Shown here: piece by piece, positions 44,843 through 56,545 of the stretch
Layout: each line of letters begins with the position of its first letter
Numbering within the stretch: the first letter of the stretch is position 1
Assembly (NCBI GenBank): GCA_007644065.1
Contig: VJWN01000005.1
Span: 1,922,001-1,986,000 of the forward strand
DNA from: Margaritispora aquatica
Lineage: Eukaryota; Ascomycota; Leotiomycetes; Helotiales; Discinellaceae
Reading direction: 5' to 3'
Length of the DNA stretch: 64,000 nt
Notes under the pieces: generated by a model
What the model was told of the DNA's origin: nothing
The model's input: only the letters and a program-made list of their open reading frames with translations
Database searches by the model: none
Translations under genes and position numbers: made by a program

Positions 44843-47113
44843 ATGTCTTCACTTCCTCAATTTCCATGTTCACTTCCAAGCACGCCGATTGCACAAAACG
44901 TCGATGCAGAATCCATTGCTTCACAGTTCAGATCGAAGCTAGAGAATTTGACTGCTGAGAGTTTCACCAATGACGCTGTATGGAAGGATATCTTCGCGGT
45001 TACGGGCACAATTAGGACATTCTATTCATCAGCAACCATCGCTACAATCTGGAAGGAGTTGTCAAAAAAAGCCAAAGCTGGTTCGTTTGTCTTGAATCCA
45101 ATGAGCGTTCGCGTATCTCGTCTTCCAGGTGGCTCATCATGGGTTGACGCAATGTACTCTTTCGAAACAACTGCAGTACCTCCAACAACGTGTTCTGCCA
45201 TCGTTGGGCTGACTCCAGATGCTGATGGGAACTGGAAAATTTGGGTAATGAGGACGATTATAGAGCAGCTCCAAGGTCAAGCAAATGTGGACGAGCTTTG
45301 TCCCAAGATTCCCACCAGCTTTGCAAATGACCACATGGAAGCTACACACTTTGATTGTATCGTCATTGGTGGAGGTCAAGCTGGTCTGAGCATGGGAGGT
45401 AGATTGAAAGCAATGAGTTTAACATATGCTGTGCTCGACAAGTTTCAAACTGTTGGTGATAGTTGGAAGTCAAGATATGACTCTGCAAAACGTGAGAAAT
45501 CTTCCCTTTCTATAGAGCTTAGGCAATCTTACTTACTTCATTAGTACACACGACGAGAGAATTTGGCAAATATTATTCTTCTTGATTTACTTTTCTTAAC
45601 TTCTAACTTTGTGTAGCTCATCTGGCTTTCGACCGAACGTTTCCAGACACCTACCCCGAGTGGCTGTCAAAAGATGACCTTGCCCGAGGCTATCAAGCCT
45701 GGGTAGCAAAGTACGACATTGTAAGCACTGTATGGTATTGACAAATTCAGAACATAGTATTAACTTCATACAGAATGTATGGACTTCTACGAGAGTGACC
45801 AAAGGAACCTGGAATGCAGCAGAAAAATCATGGACTTTGGAGGTTGAGCGAGAAAATAGTGTGAAATCCATCACATGCTCTCATGTTGTCCTAGCAGGAG
45901 GAGGCGCAGGTCGGAAACCACGCATGCCAGACATACCAGCAAAGGTCTGTTGTGATATGTTTGATTCATGACATATCCTAATGAGCTTCTAGGAAACGTT
46001 CAAAGGCGAAGTTCTTCATTCAGCAGAGTACAAAAATGCGAGCAGATGGAAGGGCAAGAATTGCATCATTATTGGTGCAGCAAATACAGGTAAAAGATCT
46101 GAAGATCTGTTGGGAATAGAAAGCTAATTTTAACAAGCACACGATGTGGCAGGCGATATGCTAGATGCAGGATGTGCATCTATCACTATGATCCAGCGGT
46201 CCAAAACATGTAAAAATTGCACAGTCACTTCCCTATCTATCTGAATTGACAAAAACAGATGTACTTCCCCAGACACATTACAAGAGAACTGCAGACAGTA
46301 TGTTCTACTATTGTAAGCTAATGATTGTATTGACTCATCATATCACCTAGTGCTCTATAACACCATCATTCCCACTGCCATGGCTGATCGTGCATTTCTC
46401 ACCCAACCATATGCAGTTGCTAGCTTAGTATCCGAAAAAGTGTTCCATCCTATGGCTGCGGCTGAGCCAGAACGCTACGAGGCGCTTGCACGCGCAGGAT
46501 TCAAAGTCGATCCATTCGGTAGTATCACTTATCAGCTTCACGGAAAAAGTGGAGGAAATTACCTAGATGTTGGCGTCTCGGCTCAGATTGCTGCTGGTTC
46601 GGCAAGTTCCCTTCCTCCCATCATATTGTAGATCAAAAGAGTAGTGCTGACGAGTCCCAGATCAAAGTCAAGTCTGATGCTCTACCAACCGCCTTCGACC
46701 GCACCTCGCTTGTCATGTCAGACGGGACGCGCCTCCCTGCCGATGTGGTTGTCTTCGCTACGGGCTTCAATTCTAATATGCGATATATGGCTGAAGACAT
46801 CTTCGGCACCGAGGTCGCCGAAAAAATGGGAGATTACTGGGGCTTGGACAAATGGGGTGAGATCAAAGGGGCTTACAAGCCTGGTGGCCGTTAGTACTTC
46901 CCCATTGGGCGAGACTCAAAAGCTTGAAGAAAGCATATAGATAGGAGATGATGAATCGATAATGTGGATTTGTGCTAACTTTTGATAGAGCCAGGAATTT
47001 GGTATCATGGTGGGGGTATAGGGCATGCGAGATACATGTCGAGGTTCATCGCTTTGTCAATCAAAGCACAGATGATCGGGACGCCACTGGAGGTGTATAA
47101 AGGAATGCCTTAA
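44843..47113 (+). CDS. Flavin-containing monooxygenase-like protein
   Basis: Ten exons are inferred: 44843-45491, 45545-45565, 45617-45720, 45774-45944, 45993-46089, 46138-46209, 46259-46297, 46351-46601, 46661-46889, 46989-47113. They give 585 residues. An N-terminal domain of about 165 residues, possibly NTF2-like, precedes the FAD-binding GGGQAG (176-181). Other family marks are LHTTREF, the fingerprint FKGEVLHSAEY, the NADPH-binding region IIGAANTAHDVAG, FATGF, and a C-terminal WYHGGGIGHARYMSRF typical of fungal FMO-like monooxygenases. These enzymes oxygenate small molecules with NADPH and FAD. Two introns begin with GC (after 45565 and after 46601), and exon 2 has only 21 nt. Both GC sites are needed to keep frame and conserved motifs. 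The substrate is unknown; neighbouring methyltransferases and a P450 suggest secondary metabolism. Confidence 0.88.
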
Positions 47114-47483
47114 TGATAGAATGTATCTCGACTCTATCCTCGCTACTTGTTATGTAGACATTCACATTAACAGCATTCTACCTCCAAATTCCGGAAAATG
47201 ATCGAGCCAACCCCCAAAAAGTCCAGAGCAAAGCCTCAAACTTAGGCAGAGCCTCATCAGATTCAGAAATTATTCACTTCATAAGGCTCTATGATTCACA
47301 AATTTCTTTTTCTTGTGGAACATATGCATGTTAAAATTGTCGCATGCTTTGTGGACAGTCAGTGAGATGCAGCTGGTTAAATATGTAGTCGCAGCGAAGA
47401 CATCCCATAACACCTGCTTGTCACCAAGACAGATGAGAAGCTTTCTTGCCAATTAGCCTCCTGAATGACCAGATACGACGCAA
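47114..47483. other. Intergenic, no supported gene
   Basis: These are convergent 3' regions of the monooxygenase gene and the broken HET gene. Nothing else is seen. Confidence 0.6.
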
Positions 47484-48243
47484 TCACGCTAATTTAAGAA
47501 CATTGTGGAAAAGAGTTGTGCTATGTGGACCAGCACATTGGTACTTGAAGCATGTCAAGAGAGGTTCTTTCATACTTTGAGCTTCTGCATCAAGGCCTTG
47601 ATTCAACCAGCGCGATAAATTTTCCACATCCCGCAAGCTAGGAGTCTTGGTACTCGGTAGCCAGATTATAACTTTTGAGGCTCTCCGGAACACATCCTGC
47701 ATTATAGCGACTCGAAATGATTTTCCCTCCTTGGAGTCTTAGTTGATACACAATGCGTCTATCCATAGTGAGCGCTTTGCTAAAGTTTGCCGTAGGTCGG
47801 TGAGGATTTTGTGAACATTTCTTGTGACTTCGACGGTAATGCCGTCTAGGAAGATCAGGACAGACAGTATTTGGCCTTCCCAAGCATATGAGACAGCTTG
47901 CCATGAAAAATTGATCGTGATAGCTATGATCTATTTGGGAGAGTTTTAGGGTTATGTATCTGGTTGTAACCCTTGCATACAGAGAGTATTCATCTCCTGG
48001 CTCGAGCACAAGGATGCGAATCTGTTTTGTAGGCTCGAAGGAATCCGAGACTGGAGACGATTCATTTTCTAGTTCAGAAGCAGAACACGAAGCGTTTCTA
48101 GGGCCTCGTGACTGAGGAAATAGCTGGGTTACTGATCGCTCTAGGCTGAAGCAATAAGTTTCTGAACGTTTTGAAAGACAATCAAAAGTATGCAAACTAA
48201 ATTGGCCTGGGTATATATTGCAAAAACTTCGATCTTGTTGCAT
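47484..48243 (-). pseudogene. Broken HET-domain gene
   Basis: The minus strand begins at the ATG 48243-48241 and encodes a Ser-rich lead and then KQIRILVLEPGDEY, the usual opening of a HET domain. At the T5 run (47910-47906) the frame slips by one base. The next frame continues with SWQAVSYAWEGQ and LWIDALCIN, where the conserved Gln codon is a stop (TAA at 47741-47739, as if CAA had become TAA). Beyond it the same frame runs on through FRVAIMQDVFRRASKVIIWL to a stop at 47484, far short of a full-length family member. A frameshift, a nonsense change and a truncated end together indicate a pseudogene. A sequencing error could explain only the homopolymer slip. Confidence 0.8.
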
Positions 48244-48555
48244 TACTAGGATCCTAATTCTTCCAATGGATATGATTGATGTGAGGGGATCTCGTTGGAT
48301 AAATCCTGTGTAGAGGGGGCTGAGTGTAGCCTTGACTAATACAACCTAATGCGGCTGTGTAAATGCTAAAGGATACCTCATTTAATTCGCGAAGTATGTT
48401 GGTGAAATATATTGAAGTGTGAATTAATGTCGAATTGGCGTTTATAAGTGGTGCGCGTTCGATTCAGGCGCTAGACCCTTTACTGTAGAGGCTTTTGCCC
48501 GTAGACAATGTACCTGAAATGTTATTAGCTTGTGTTTATGGATTTGGAAGTTAGC
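48244..48555. other. Intergenic, no supported gene
   Basis: This lies between the broken HET gene and the 3' end of the methyltransferase gene. Nothing is recognised. Confidence 0.6.
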
Positions 48556-49874
48556 TTACATGTTTTGCATCACGCAAAGCTTGGTATCGTTCACTGCATT
48601 TCTAGTTCGAGCTATTAAGATGTCAATCTCTTCATCGTTCCACTGCCTCCTGTTAGCTGTATCTGCAAGAACGAAGAATAAGACTCACCCCCATATAAGT
48701 CCTCATGCGTCTCTCGGTAAAGTCTCGCATACCTTTGGACAATCTCGCTTGGTTCCACATTCCTAATGTCTTCTGTTCTCGATCCTGCGGCCACGTCCCA
48801 ATAGGCACTTGATACACCTTCTCGACAACGTTCACAAATCCAGCTTGCTCCATCCACCCTTTGAGTTGGTTGGCCGGCTCAAAAGTCATGCCTGACTTCT
48901 CGCTTACCTCATGAAAGAGTGTACCCCATTGCTTGTATGGATCATCTTTTGGCATTTCCACGTGAGCACTTGTCATGTGAATGTCAGGCTCGGTGCAATC
49001 TACCCAACCTCCAGGAGCGAGTGCTTTATACACCTCGGCAAAAAAGTCTGGCCAGCTGACGACGCTCCCTAGAAGTTCGCGAGAGTGGACAAGATTGTAT
49101 CTCGGTCCCATTCCCCAGTCGGCAATATTGTAGTCGTCAATTTCGAACGAGCAATTTGGCGCTGTCCAAACTGGTTGGATGGGTGAAAGATCGATACCTT
49201 TCACTTGCGCTGACGGAAACCTGTCGGCGACATCCCTGTGAGATGTTAACGCCATGCTAGTAATATTTGAGGACACTATTACATGGCCCAGATTCCTGTG
49301 CCTGTTCCTAAGTCGAGGATTTTCTACATCCTTTAGCTTCTTGATCTGACACAAGAATCAATGACCTACCTGAGGTCTCTCCACTGGTGCAAGAAAGAAC
49401 TTGTCATCTAGTAACATTGTCCAAAAGTGATGACTTGTAAGTTAGTCACGAAGCTTGGCCATCACATGAATGTTCATACCTAAGATCTTGTTGCTCTTTC
49501 GCTTGCTCATCGTTCGGTCCCCAATACTCAGTGGAGCCTACAGGTCAGCTAGCTATACAGTTGTTGGTGCTGATATATCTCAGCATACCGTATGAATGGT
49601 AGGTCCTCCCGTTCTCTTCCCGATATTTCATGATGTCAGACGACAAACTGGCCGTTTCACTCTCATAGTCGTTCCCTTCATACGCCGAGTCACCATCATA
49701 ACCTTCTTCATCTCCGTCATTGACATCTGCCTCTGGTTCATCATCGGCTTCGTCGCGTTGATGCTGGAGATGTGGAGGTGTGTTCCCATCCCCTTCCGGT
49801 TTGGTCTCCACTGTGCTCCGAGAAGGTTCAGAGAGCTGGCCACCTGAGACGCTTGCTTCCTTTGTTTGGCACAT
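48556..49874 (-). CDS. LaeA-like class I SAM-dependent methyltransferase (first copy)
   Basis: Six exons on the minus strand (49874-49589, 49537-49480, 49433-49370, 49323-49283, 49235-48689, 48642-48556) give 360 residues. The N-terminal 80 residues are acidic and disordered. Then come ENGRTYHSYG and EYWGPNDEQAKEQQDL, the SAM-binding motif I (ILDLGTGTGIWAM, about 138-150, split by an intron), the family motif GIDLSPIQPVW with CSFEIDD, and LAPGGWVDC. These mark the LaeA-like/TAM-domain methyltransferases abundant in filamentous fungi, some of which are cluster enzymes or regulators. The start is the first in-frame ATG. The last acceptor (GGCAG) was chosen because it gives WNDEEIDILIA, typical of this family's C-terminus. 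The substrate is unknown. Confidence 0.88.
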
Positions 49875-50531
49875 CTTCCTACAATAATCGAGATTGTCTG
49901 GTCGATATACGTCAAAGATTGAGTATCGAGACAGCACTTTACAAGCAGAAGTGTGCTCTGATGATCGAAGCCAAGTAGTGGTCACGGGAAATGTGGCGTG
50001 TTGAGCAAGCTGCCAGCCTTGTCGCGAGTCCTGACCACATAACAACTGATTTTATGTTCGGCGCGAAACGCCAAAACGAGAGGCTTTCTAGTGATGATAG
50101 TCTGCTCTAATCTTCAATTGGCACCGATTTTCAAGTTTTAGCCGCATCTAGGCGGAGCTATCTTGACGCTTGTATCAAAATGGTAGACAGTGCCGAGAGA
50201 TGGGTCCGCTATTTATCCCCTGCTCTTCCAGCCCCAGAATTCATCGAGAATAGCGGGGTAGCTATGTTACTGGACTTTGTATCTCGTCAATTGTTTTGTT
50301 ACTTTCTTCAAGTTGCACCAAAATATAGCAACGACTAAGCGATACCAAATTTTTCATAGAGATCTTCCATGCTGAGTGAGTTCTTTTTAAAATCTCTCTC
50401 GTCTCTTAATTTGCATTAACTGTAACATATGAAACAGAATTGGACTCATGGTCCCTATTCTATAAGCTCAGGATCTCAGAGTCCTATTCCTCAAACATAC
50501 ACTTACATGTGCTTAGTATACAATAGACGAC
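49875..50531. other. Divergent promoter region
   Basis: This lies between the LaeA-like methyltransferase (-) and the O-methyltransferase (+), 657 bases in all. A shared bidirectional promoter is plausible. The minus-strand frame stays open upstream of 49874 to about 50045 but has no ATG there. Confidence 0.55.
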
Positions 50532-51975
50532 ATGGATTTCAAAAACATGTTAGTGATGCAGCATGCTGCGATAAAAGCGAGCTTACAAGAGCTCAATGAC
50601 ACTATTGATACATACTCGACCACATTTGAGGGACTCGCAACAAGCGATAACCCAGCGATCATGGCTCAACTGTCAATGCAACAGGTGAAAATGACAGAAA
50701 GCGTGAATCAGATGCAAAGTGCCGTGTATGGACCAATAAACATGGTGACCAAACATTTCGAAGAGGTGAGGAGCATAATATTAGGAATCCTAATATATAG
50801 CTAAGCCTCGACAGTTTTTTCGTTCTGGCTCAGTCAGAGCACTGCTAGAGATGGGCGTGTTTGATGAGCTTCCCATGGATGGAACAGGAAAATCCGCAAA
50901 TGAGATCGCAACTAAGCTCAAGGTAGATGAAGATTTGTTAGGTGCGTGAAAGTAAAGAACCTTTGGGAAAAGGAGTTGACCTCAAGCAGTACGTCTGATG
51001 CGTATGGCTGTGCCAACTTACTTCAAGGAGCCGAGTCCGGAAGTCTATACTCACACGCCTAATTCAATGATATATCTAATGGTTCCACCACTGCGTGGCG
51101 CTTTTACAATGATGTGAGCACATTGCTAAGCAGCTCGGCAGTCGCTAATTTACCCATCAGGTTTGACGAATATGGCATCTCCAGCATGAAATTGACACAG
51201 TATCTCATCAAAAACGGTTTCAAGAATCCAAATTCGCTTACTGATAACCCATACACCTACGCGCACGACACTAAGGGCCTCAACATGTTTGAATTCCTCG
51301 CCCTCGATCCCGTCAGATTCAACAACTTCAATGCTGCGATGGAAGCTAAGACCGCTCAAACAATCTTGCCATATAACCTCTTCCCGTTTAAGGAGGAGTT
51401 CAGCAAGGTCGAGACAACCGAGGAGTCTGTCTTGCTCGTTGATGTTGGTGGTGGAAATGGCCAGGCTGTGACTGCAATCCGTGAACTTTGCCCCGGCATC
51501 AAAGGCAAGATGATCTTGCAGGACCAGCAGACTGTGCTTGATGCCATTAAGACTCCTCTTGCTGGTGTAGAGAAAATGGGATATGATTTCTTTACTTCGC
51601 AACCTATCAAAGGTGAGTCTCCCTCTAGCTGCAACACTCCATCCAACTAACATTACAGGTGCCTTGATCTACTACATCCGTCGCTGTCTACACGACTGGC
51701 CCGAAGACTCGTGTGTCGCGATTCTGAAGAAAATTGCAGCAGCAATGACACCCGGCACATCGCGGCTTCTGATCTCTGAGATTGTATTGCCGCCAGGACA
51801 GACAGACGCGGAGACTGCGTGGTATGATGTGTGCATGATGATGTTTGCTGGGATGGAGAGATCAGAGAAGCAGTGGGTTTCGTTGCTGGATAAGTCTGGG
51901 TTTAGGCTGGTGAAGGTGCACGGGATGGAAGATGTGGGGAGTAACTTTAGGGTTCTGGAGGCTGTGTTGAAGTGA
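50532..51975 (+). CDS. Class II O-methyltransferase (Methyltransf_2 type)
   Basis: Five exons (50532-50765, 50815-50941, 50990-51113, 51161-51612, 51659-51975) give 417 residues. An N-terminal dimerisation/winged-helix part (SVRALLEMGVFDELP) precedes the catalytic domain. The SAM-binding motif is VDVGGGNGQ near 253-261. The catalytic His lies in CLHDWPED near 324, and LISEIVLPPG follows. This is the architecture of fungal and plant small-molecule O-methyltransferases used in secondary metabolism. For the first intron I chose the acceptor at 50814 (49 nt) over one at 50805 (40 nt); both keep frame, so three residues are uncertain. It is transcribed away from the LaeA-like gene, 657 bases distant. 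Confidence 0.92.
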
Positions 51976-53284
51976 GACCAAACATTGGAATACCCCATGT
52001 CATCGGCTGTACGCTGCATCTGTAAGTGAGGCGGATGTGTGATGTGCTGCATGTCTACGCCCGACAGGCGTGCTGTATATTTACGACTGACAATGTCACA
52101 CCAACTCGGGTCGCTTTCCATTGGCACATATTTCCTGGCGGCAATGCACATAATGCCAGCTCTTCTTCTAATGTCACTAGTGTCAAATTATCTTCGCTTT
52201 CATCATCGTCTTATCCTTACCTCTTAGTGTTTTATCAGCTCAAACTGGCTTGAGCTCAGGCTAGGCTAGGCTTCGGAACGGTAGTCAGAGAAATGACGTA
52301 TGCTGAAGAGGAAGGCTGCTTTCTGTAATAGGTTGGCCGTAGAAGGCTGATAAGAAGGAAGTTTGAAGTACGGATGCGTCGAGGTTGGTGCTCCTACTTG
52401 CTGCCTCGCTCAATTTTACAAGGGTTTTGGCTAATGACCGAAGAAATTCTACAAATCCTACAAATTCTATATTTATGTTCTAGGCTATTTTAGAGATGTT
52501 GATGAATTTAAAATTATTACCACACCACTATATGAATAGTTTAATATATTAATTTATCAGCTTTGCTCATAGGGGGTTTAAAATCAAGTAATAAGTGTGC
52601 TCAGCCTAGCCAAGGCGAAGGAGGGCTGAAGTAAAACACTGCCCCCTGCCAAGTCCCTATCAAATTCAAAATCGTTTGATGAGAGGTGATCGGCCGAGGT
52701 GGGTGGTAAACTAGGATATCACAAAATTAGGCGGATCAAAACACCGATACTACCACAAAACTTGCTAGTTCAATTTTGTTAGTTAATAACGAAGCAATCT
52801 TTAGAAATGAGAAAGCGAACACATTTTCGAATATAATATCATCGCCAAATATCCTGAAGTGGAGAGCTAACAATGTGGATGATTATCGATCGCATCCTGT
52901 TGGGTATCGCTAAGCGAGGACTAGGATTCAAGTGCGCTTCTTTTGTGGGAGGCTGCAGACTGCAGATGCATATGGTGACGAAAAGCTTAGCGATTTCATG
53001 GCCCGCATCTTATGAAATGTGAGGCAACATCGAGGTATCCCAGCCCGTCAAGTCAGCCTTACATGATTTCATGTGCCTGCCCCCGGGGTGTTTGATGAAT
53101 AGAGCTAAACATAAGTGGGTTGATTTGGAGCCTGAATATCATTTTTTGGAAATCCTCTCTTGACACAGCAGAAATAATTAACCCAACAAAAGGACTGCAT
53201 CGCAATTACAAGTCCAAGTCCGTTAAAGGTGTGAATTGCTAGTGATAATCAAGACGAGGCTGATTGCAACGAATAGAATACGCT
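51976..53284. other. Intergenic, partly AT-rich, no supported gene
   Basis: This holds the 3' region of the O-methyltransferase gene and the promoter of the 1086-residue orphan. Bases 52440-52570 are markedly AT-rich. No coding frame is supported. Confidence 0.6.
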
Positions 53285-56200
53285 ATGGCAGGATCTATAG
53301 GAAGATTTACCGCTGCTCTTGCCTCCGTAACAAACGAGTTTTCGGCTTCTCTTGTTACTGTCAACTTAGATTTCGCTATCGTGAAGAAGAGCGCCCCAGC
53401 GGAGTTTACAGCGATTGCGAAAACCATTTCCCCCAAGCGAAAAGTCGAAGCCGAAGATGGACGGTTACATAAGACTGCTCGCCGTTTAGGGTTGCTGTTC
53501 GAAAATCAGCTTCCCAATACAGACGAGCTATATCGTGCATATGGCACAAGAGTTTCGGAGATATGCTCCGTAACTGCGGAGAAAGATCCAGGTGGAACAC
53601 ACAAAGACGGAATCTTCGGTGGCCATATTGGCATCGATGCTACAAGTATATGGGCGGCAGCTACCTCAGGCAGCTCCTCAATTGGTGCACATCTACTTGC
53701 TTGTATGCTAGCCAGAATTTTCACAGGCTCTGAAGCAACTTCTATCTGGGTCGAGTTGGTCCAGAAACAAAAGGAATGGATTCGACAAAAGAAGAAGGAT
53801 TCTCTATTTACTGAGGAACACGAGAACGCTTCTCTAGCAGCACAACAAGATATCACTAGAGATGATCTTTCTCATTGGGATGCAAGCGCTCGAGCATGGC
53901 TTCTTAGTGCCGACGAAGCTAAAAAGCTTCAGCATACACAAACGCGATTGATACTAGAGAACACAAACCTTCCAGTCAATAGTGAGCCTCAAACTTTCAA
54001 GAGCGTCATCAAAGCGTGGACCGCTGCTCTCGAAGCCATGAGCAATCTCGTTAAAGGCATTCCTCAGAGAGCTCCGGATGGTGCTGTGTTATTGGCTATT
54101 TCAGCGTGGCACATGTATCCCGACATGGTAGTTTATGGCGAGTCGTGCGTTCGGGTTTCGCAAAAAGATGCCCTCTTCGAGTCTACAACCTTACTTACTG
54201 TTGGACTGCAACAAGTGGCAAACGACTCTCGATCGGTGTATTGGTCTCTACCGCTTGCTTGTTTACAACACTATGGGGATCCTGTGCAGGTCTCGCGAAC
54301 GGTAGGTCAGGATAATTCACGAATCACTTGCGAAGAGTTCTCCTACGTAATACTGGGTTGTCTATTTGCTGGGTGGAGAAACTTTGCGAGAACAAATGAT
54401 GAAGGGCTTACACGCCTCGAGTGCCTATTTCGAAAACTGGACCCATTTCTAGCTCCGGAAAGTTTACCCAAACCTCGCATTGAATGGCTGAGTTATGTCT
54501 CAAGCGCCATGGAGTCCTATTCAAAGTGCGATGAAACTAAAAGACTGTCAGCGCAGAAGCTAATGCAGCTTGGGAGGCGTTACTCGAAATTTATCATGTC
54601 ATCAGTGAAATTTTCATCGCCCTTCTTTGGGCTGGCTCGCATAGGCTCTTTACTTCAATGTATCGGGGACAGCGAAGCTCGTGTGCGCTTCCTCCGACAT
54701 CTAAGCACCGATATTGGTCTAAAAGAAACCCACTTTATCATAAAGTATCGTGTATTTCCTGATAATGAACGCTGGATTGAGTGTGCAAGTATTGCCCCAC
54801 TCAAGAACCCAAGTTCTATCTCAGGCCACTCTGCTGCCAACAAGCATACAAGAGATGGTGAGCCAAAAGGTGAGGAAGCTGGAAGTAAGAAAAATGTGCG
54901 TTGGCATTGTTTGTCACGTCGACAGGTTTATATGTGTATCCGAAGACACGAATATCTGGTAGATATTCCTGGGGCTATTCGGAAGAAGGAAGAGATTACT
55001 TCTTTTCTTAATTCGCGAGGACTCAGAGTGCCAGGATCGACCTCAATCAGTATCCGTGATATATTGGAGCAATCAGAATGCCCTCTGACACAGACCGAGC
55101 TAGCTCAGGGTTTACAGGAGATTGACGAGCTGGAAGAGATCATAGTCATTGCACGACGGGCACATGCATGCTCGCAGATGGGAGAAATATTCCTACCAAT
55201 GCTTAATAGGATGTCACACAGGCCCCATGAGGAGGAGAACCATGTTGGACTCCAATCTCGGGTACCCTGGTATTCGTATAGTCAATGGCCAATTTCGTTC
55301 CTGGAAGCTTGCCATGAACTCGCGGAATATTCAACGACTGGTAAAGTGTCGCTAGCTATAAAAACACCAGTCATGATGCATTATGCTGGTGAACCAGATC
55401 ATGCTGCAATCCTAACATTCGATCACTTGAGCAAATGTCTACCGGAACATTTGTCTCAGGAGTTTGCAGTTTGTCCTACTCTCTTTGACTACACCCTTAA
55501 CTACGAGAAAGATTGGAATGTATCCGATGTCTCTCAATTATTTGGTCCCTCCAACGAGTCATATCCTGAAGTAATATGTCTCGCAGCTTTGGCATCGATG
55601 AAGCGAGTTTATGATTTGTTGCCTGGAGCTACCATATCGACCACTGTGTTGAAAAGCTCGCTGATTGCTGCGGACTGGGTTTCAGGGCGTAATGACACAG
55701 GATTGACTCTCTCTCGTGAGCAAGCATTTGCTTGTATTGCCATGTTTGAAACAGGCATTTGCATCGCCGACACGAATGCGTTAAAAGAGGTCTTCGCGAT
55801 GTCTTCTGGGAATTCCCTGTATATTTCTGCATCCCTGCTCGGGGATCCTTCTAAGTTATCCGAAGATTTTGAGATTTGCCGTGTTATGGGCAATGTCGGT
55901 CGTGCCGGAGTCACATTCCTGATATCTCCACCAGAAGTCCGAATTCGAGAGGCTGATCCTACACAATGGATGACGATAAGTCACAACCTTTTTGATGGCG
56001 AACTTGAGTCACATTTCAGGGATACATCAATTCATCTTTCTTTCACGGACTATGTGATACCCCTCGTGACTGACGATAATCGTTATCACAAGATCGATCA
56101 AGAGGTGGTCATGGTTGAGGCTCTCGTCTCAGTATACGAGGGACAGCGGTGGGTTGGTGAAATTGACATTCTGAAAACTTTTTCTGATCCTGCCAAGTAC

Positions 56201-56545
56201 GCCCTTCTCAAGAAAGATGAAATCCATCATCAGGTCACTTGCAAGACAAATGATGGGTTGCAGAACTATGAGAGAGCTTTGGCTGTATCTAATCATTTTG
56301 CTGCAACAAGCATTGACAATTGGGACGAGCTAATCGAGTCACCACCTCATGGCTCTATCGTCGTTAGAGCACATAAAGTGTGGCTTGCAAGATTAGCAGC
56401 AACAGCGCTATGTGTCAAACTTGGATTCCACCCACTTATCATTTGCGGCGATATTTGCTGGAATTGTTACGCAGCAGTAGTTCAGAATCACACCAGGAAA
56501 TCTTACTGCCAGAAGGCAAAAAAGAGATTCGCGTTCATTCTTTAG
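53285..56545 (+). CDS. Large fungal protein of unknown function, single exon
   Basis: One uninterrupted frame of 1086 residues starts at the ATG at 53285 (MAGSIGRFTAAL); an upstream TTG in frame is not a likely start. The sequence is ordered rather than low complexity, with even use of all residues and helical, hydrophobic stretches such as GSSSIGAHLLACMLARIF and DGAVLLAISAWHMYPDMVVYG. A charged linker near 530-550 (TRDGEPKGEEAGSKK) divides it into two halves. The C-terminal half includes HYAGEPDHAAILTFDHL and a Cys-containing end (CGDICWNCY). No signal peptide and no enzyme motif is recognisable. The lack of introns contrasts with the intron-rich neighbours. I have the impression of a fungus-specific family that recurs in ascomycetes, but no function follows from the sequence. 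Confidence 0.8.
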   Translation: MAGSIGRFTAALASVTNEFSASLVTVNLDFAIVKKSAPAEFTAIAKTISPKRKVEAEDGRLHKTARRLGLLFENQLPNTDELYRAYGTRVSEICSVTAEKDPGGTHKDGIFGGHIGIDATSIWAAATSGSSSIGAHLLACMLARIFTGSEATSIWVELVQKQKEWIRQKKKDSLFTEEHENASLAAQQDITRDDLSHWDASARAWLLSADEAKKLQHTQTRLILENTNLPVNSEPQTFKSVIKAWTAALEAMSNLVKGIPQRAPDGAVLLAISAWHMYPDMVVYGESCVRVSQKDALFESTTLLTVGLQQVANDSRSVYWSLPLACLQHYGDPVQVSRTVGQDNSRITCEEFSYVILGCLFAGWRNFARTNDEGLTRLECLFRKLDPFLAPESLPKPRIEWLSYVSSAMESYSKCDETKRLSAQKLMQLGRRYSKFIMSSVKFSSPFFGLARIGSLLQCIGDSEARVRFLRHLSTDIGLKETHFIIKYRVFPDNERWIECASIAPLKNPSSISGHSAANKHTRDGEPKGEEAGSKKNVRWHCLSRRQVYMCIRRHEYLVDIPGAIRKKEEITSFLNSRGLRVPGSTSISIRDILEQSECPLTQTELAQGLQEIDELEEIIVIARRAHACSQMGEIFLPMLNRMSHRPHEEENHVGLQSRVPWYSYSQWPISFLEACHELAEYSTTGKVSLAIKTPVMMHYAGEPDHAAILTFDHLSKCLPEHLSQEFAVCPTLFDYTLNYEKDWNVSDVSQLFGPSNESYPEVICLAALASMKRVYDLLPGATISTTVLKSSLIAADWVSGRNDTGLTLSREQAFACIAMFETGICIADTNALKEVFAMSSGNSLYISASLLGDPSKLSEDFEICRVMGNVGRAGVTFLISPPEVRIREADPTQWMTISHNLFDGELESHFRDTSIHLSFTDYVIPLVTDDNRYHKIDQEVVMVEALVSVYEGQRWVGEIDILKTFSDPAKYALLKKDEIHHQVTCKTNDGLQNYERALAVSNHFAATSIDNWDELIESPPHGSIVVRAHKVWLARLAATALCVKLGFHPLIICGDICWNCYAAVVQNHTRKSYCQKAKKRFAFIL

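Noticed and set aside
48455..48490. A GTTCGATTC segment resembling a tRNA B box
   Set aside because: There is no acceptor stem, D-arm or anticodon arm around it.
50766..50805. Alternative 40-nt first intron of the O-methyltransferase
   Set aside because: It keeps frame but is shorter than every other intron here. The 49-nt version ending at 50814 is preferred.
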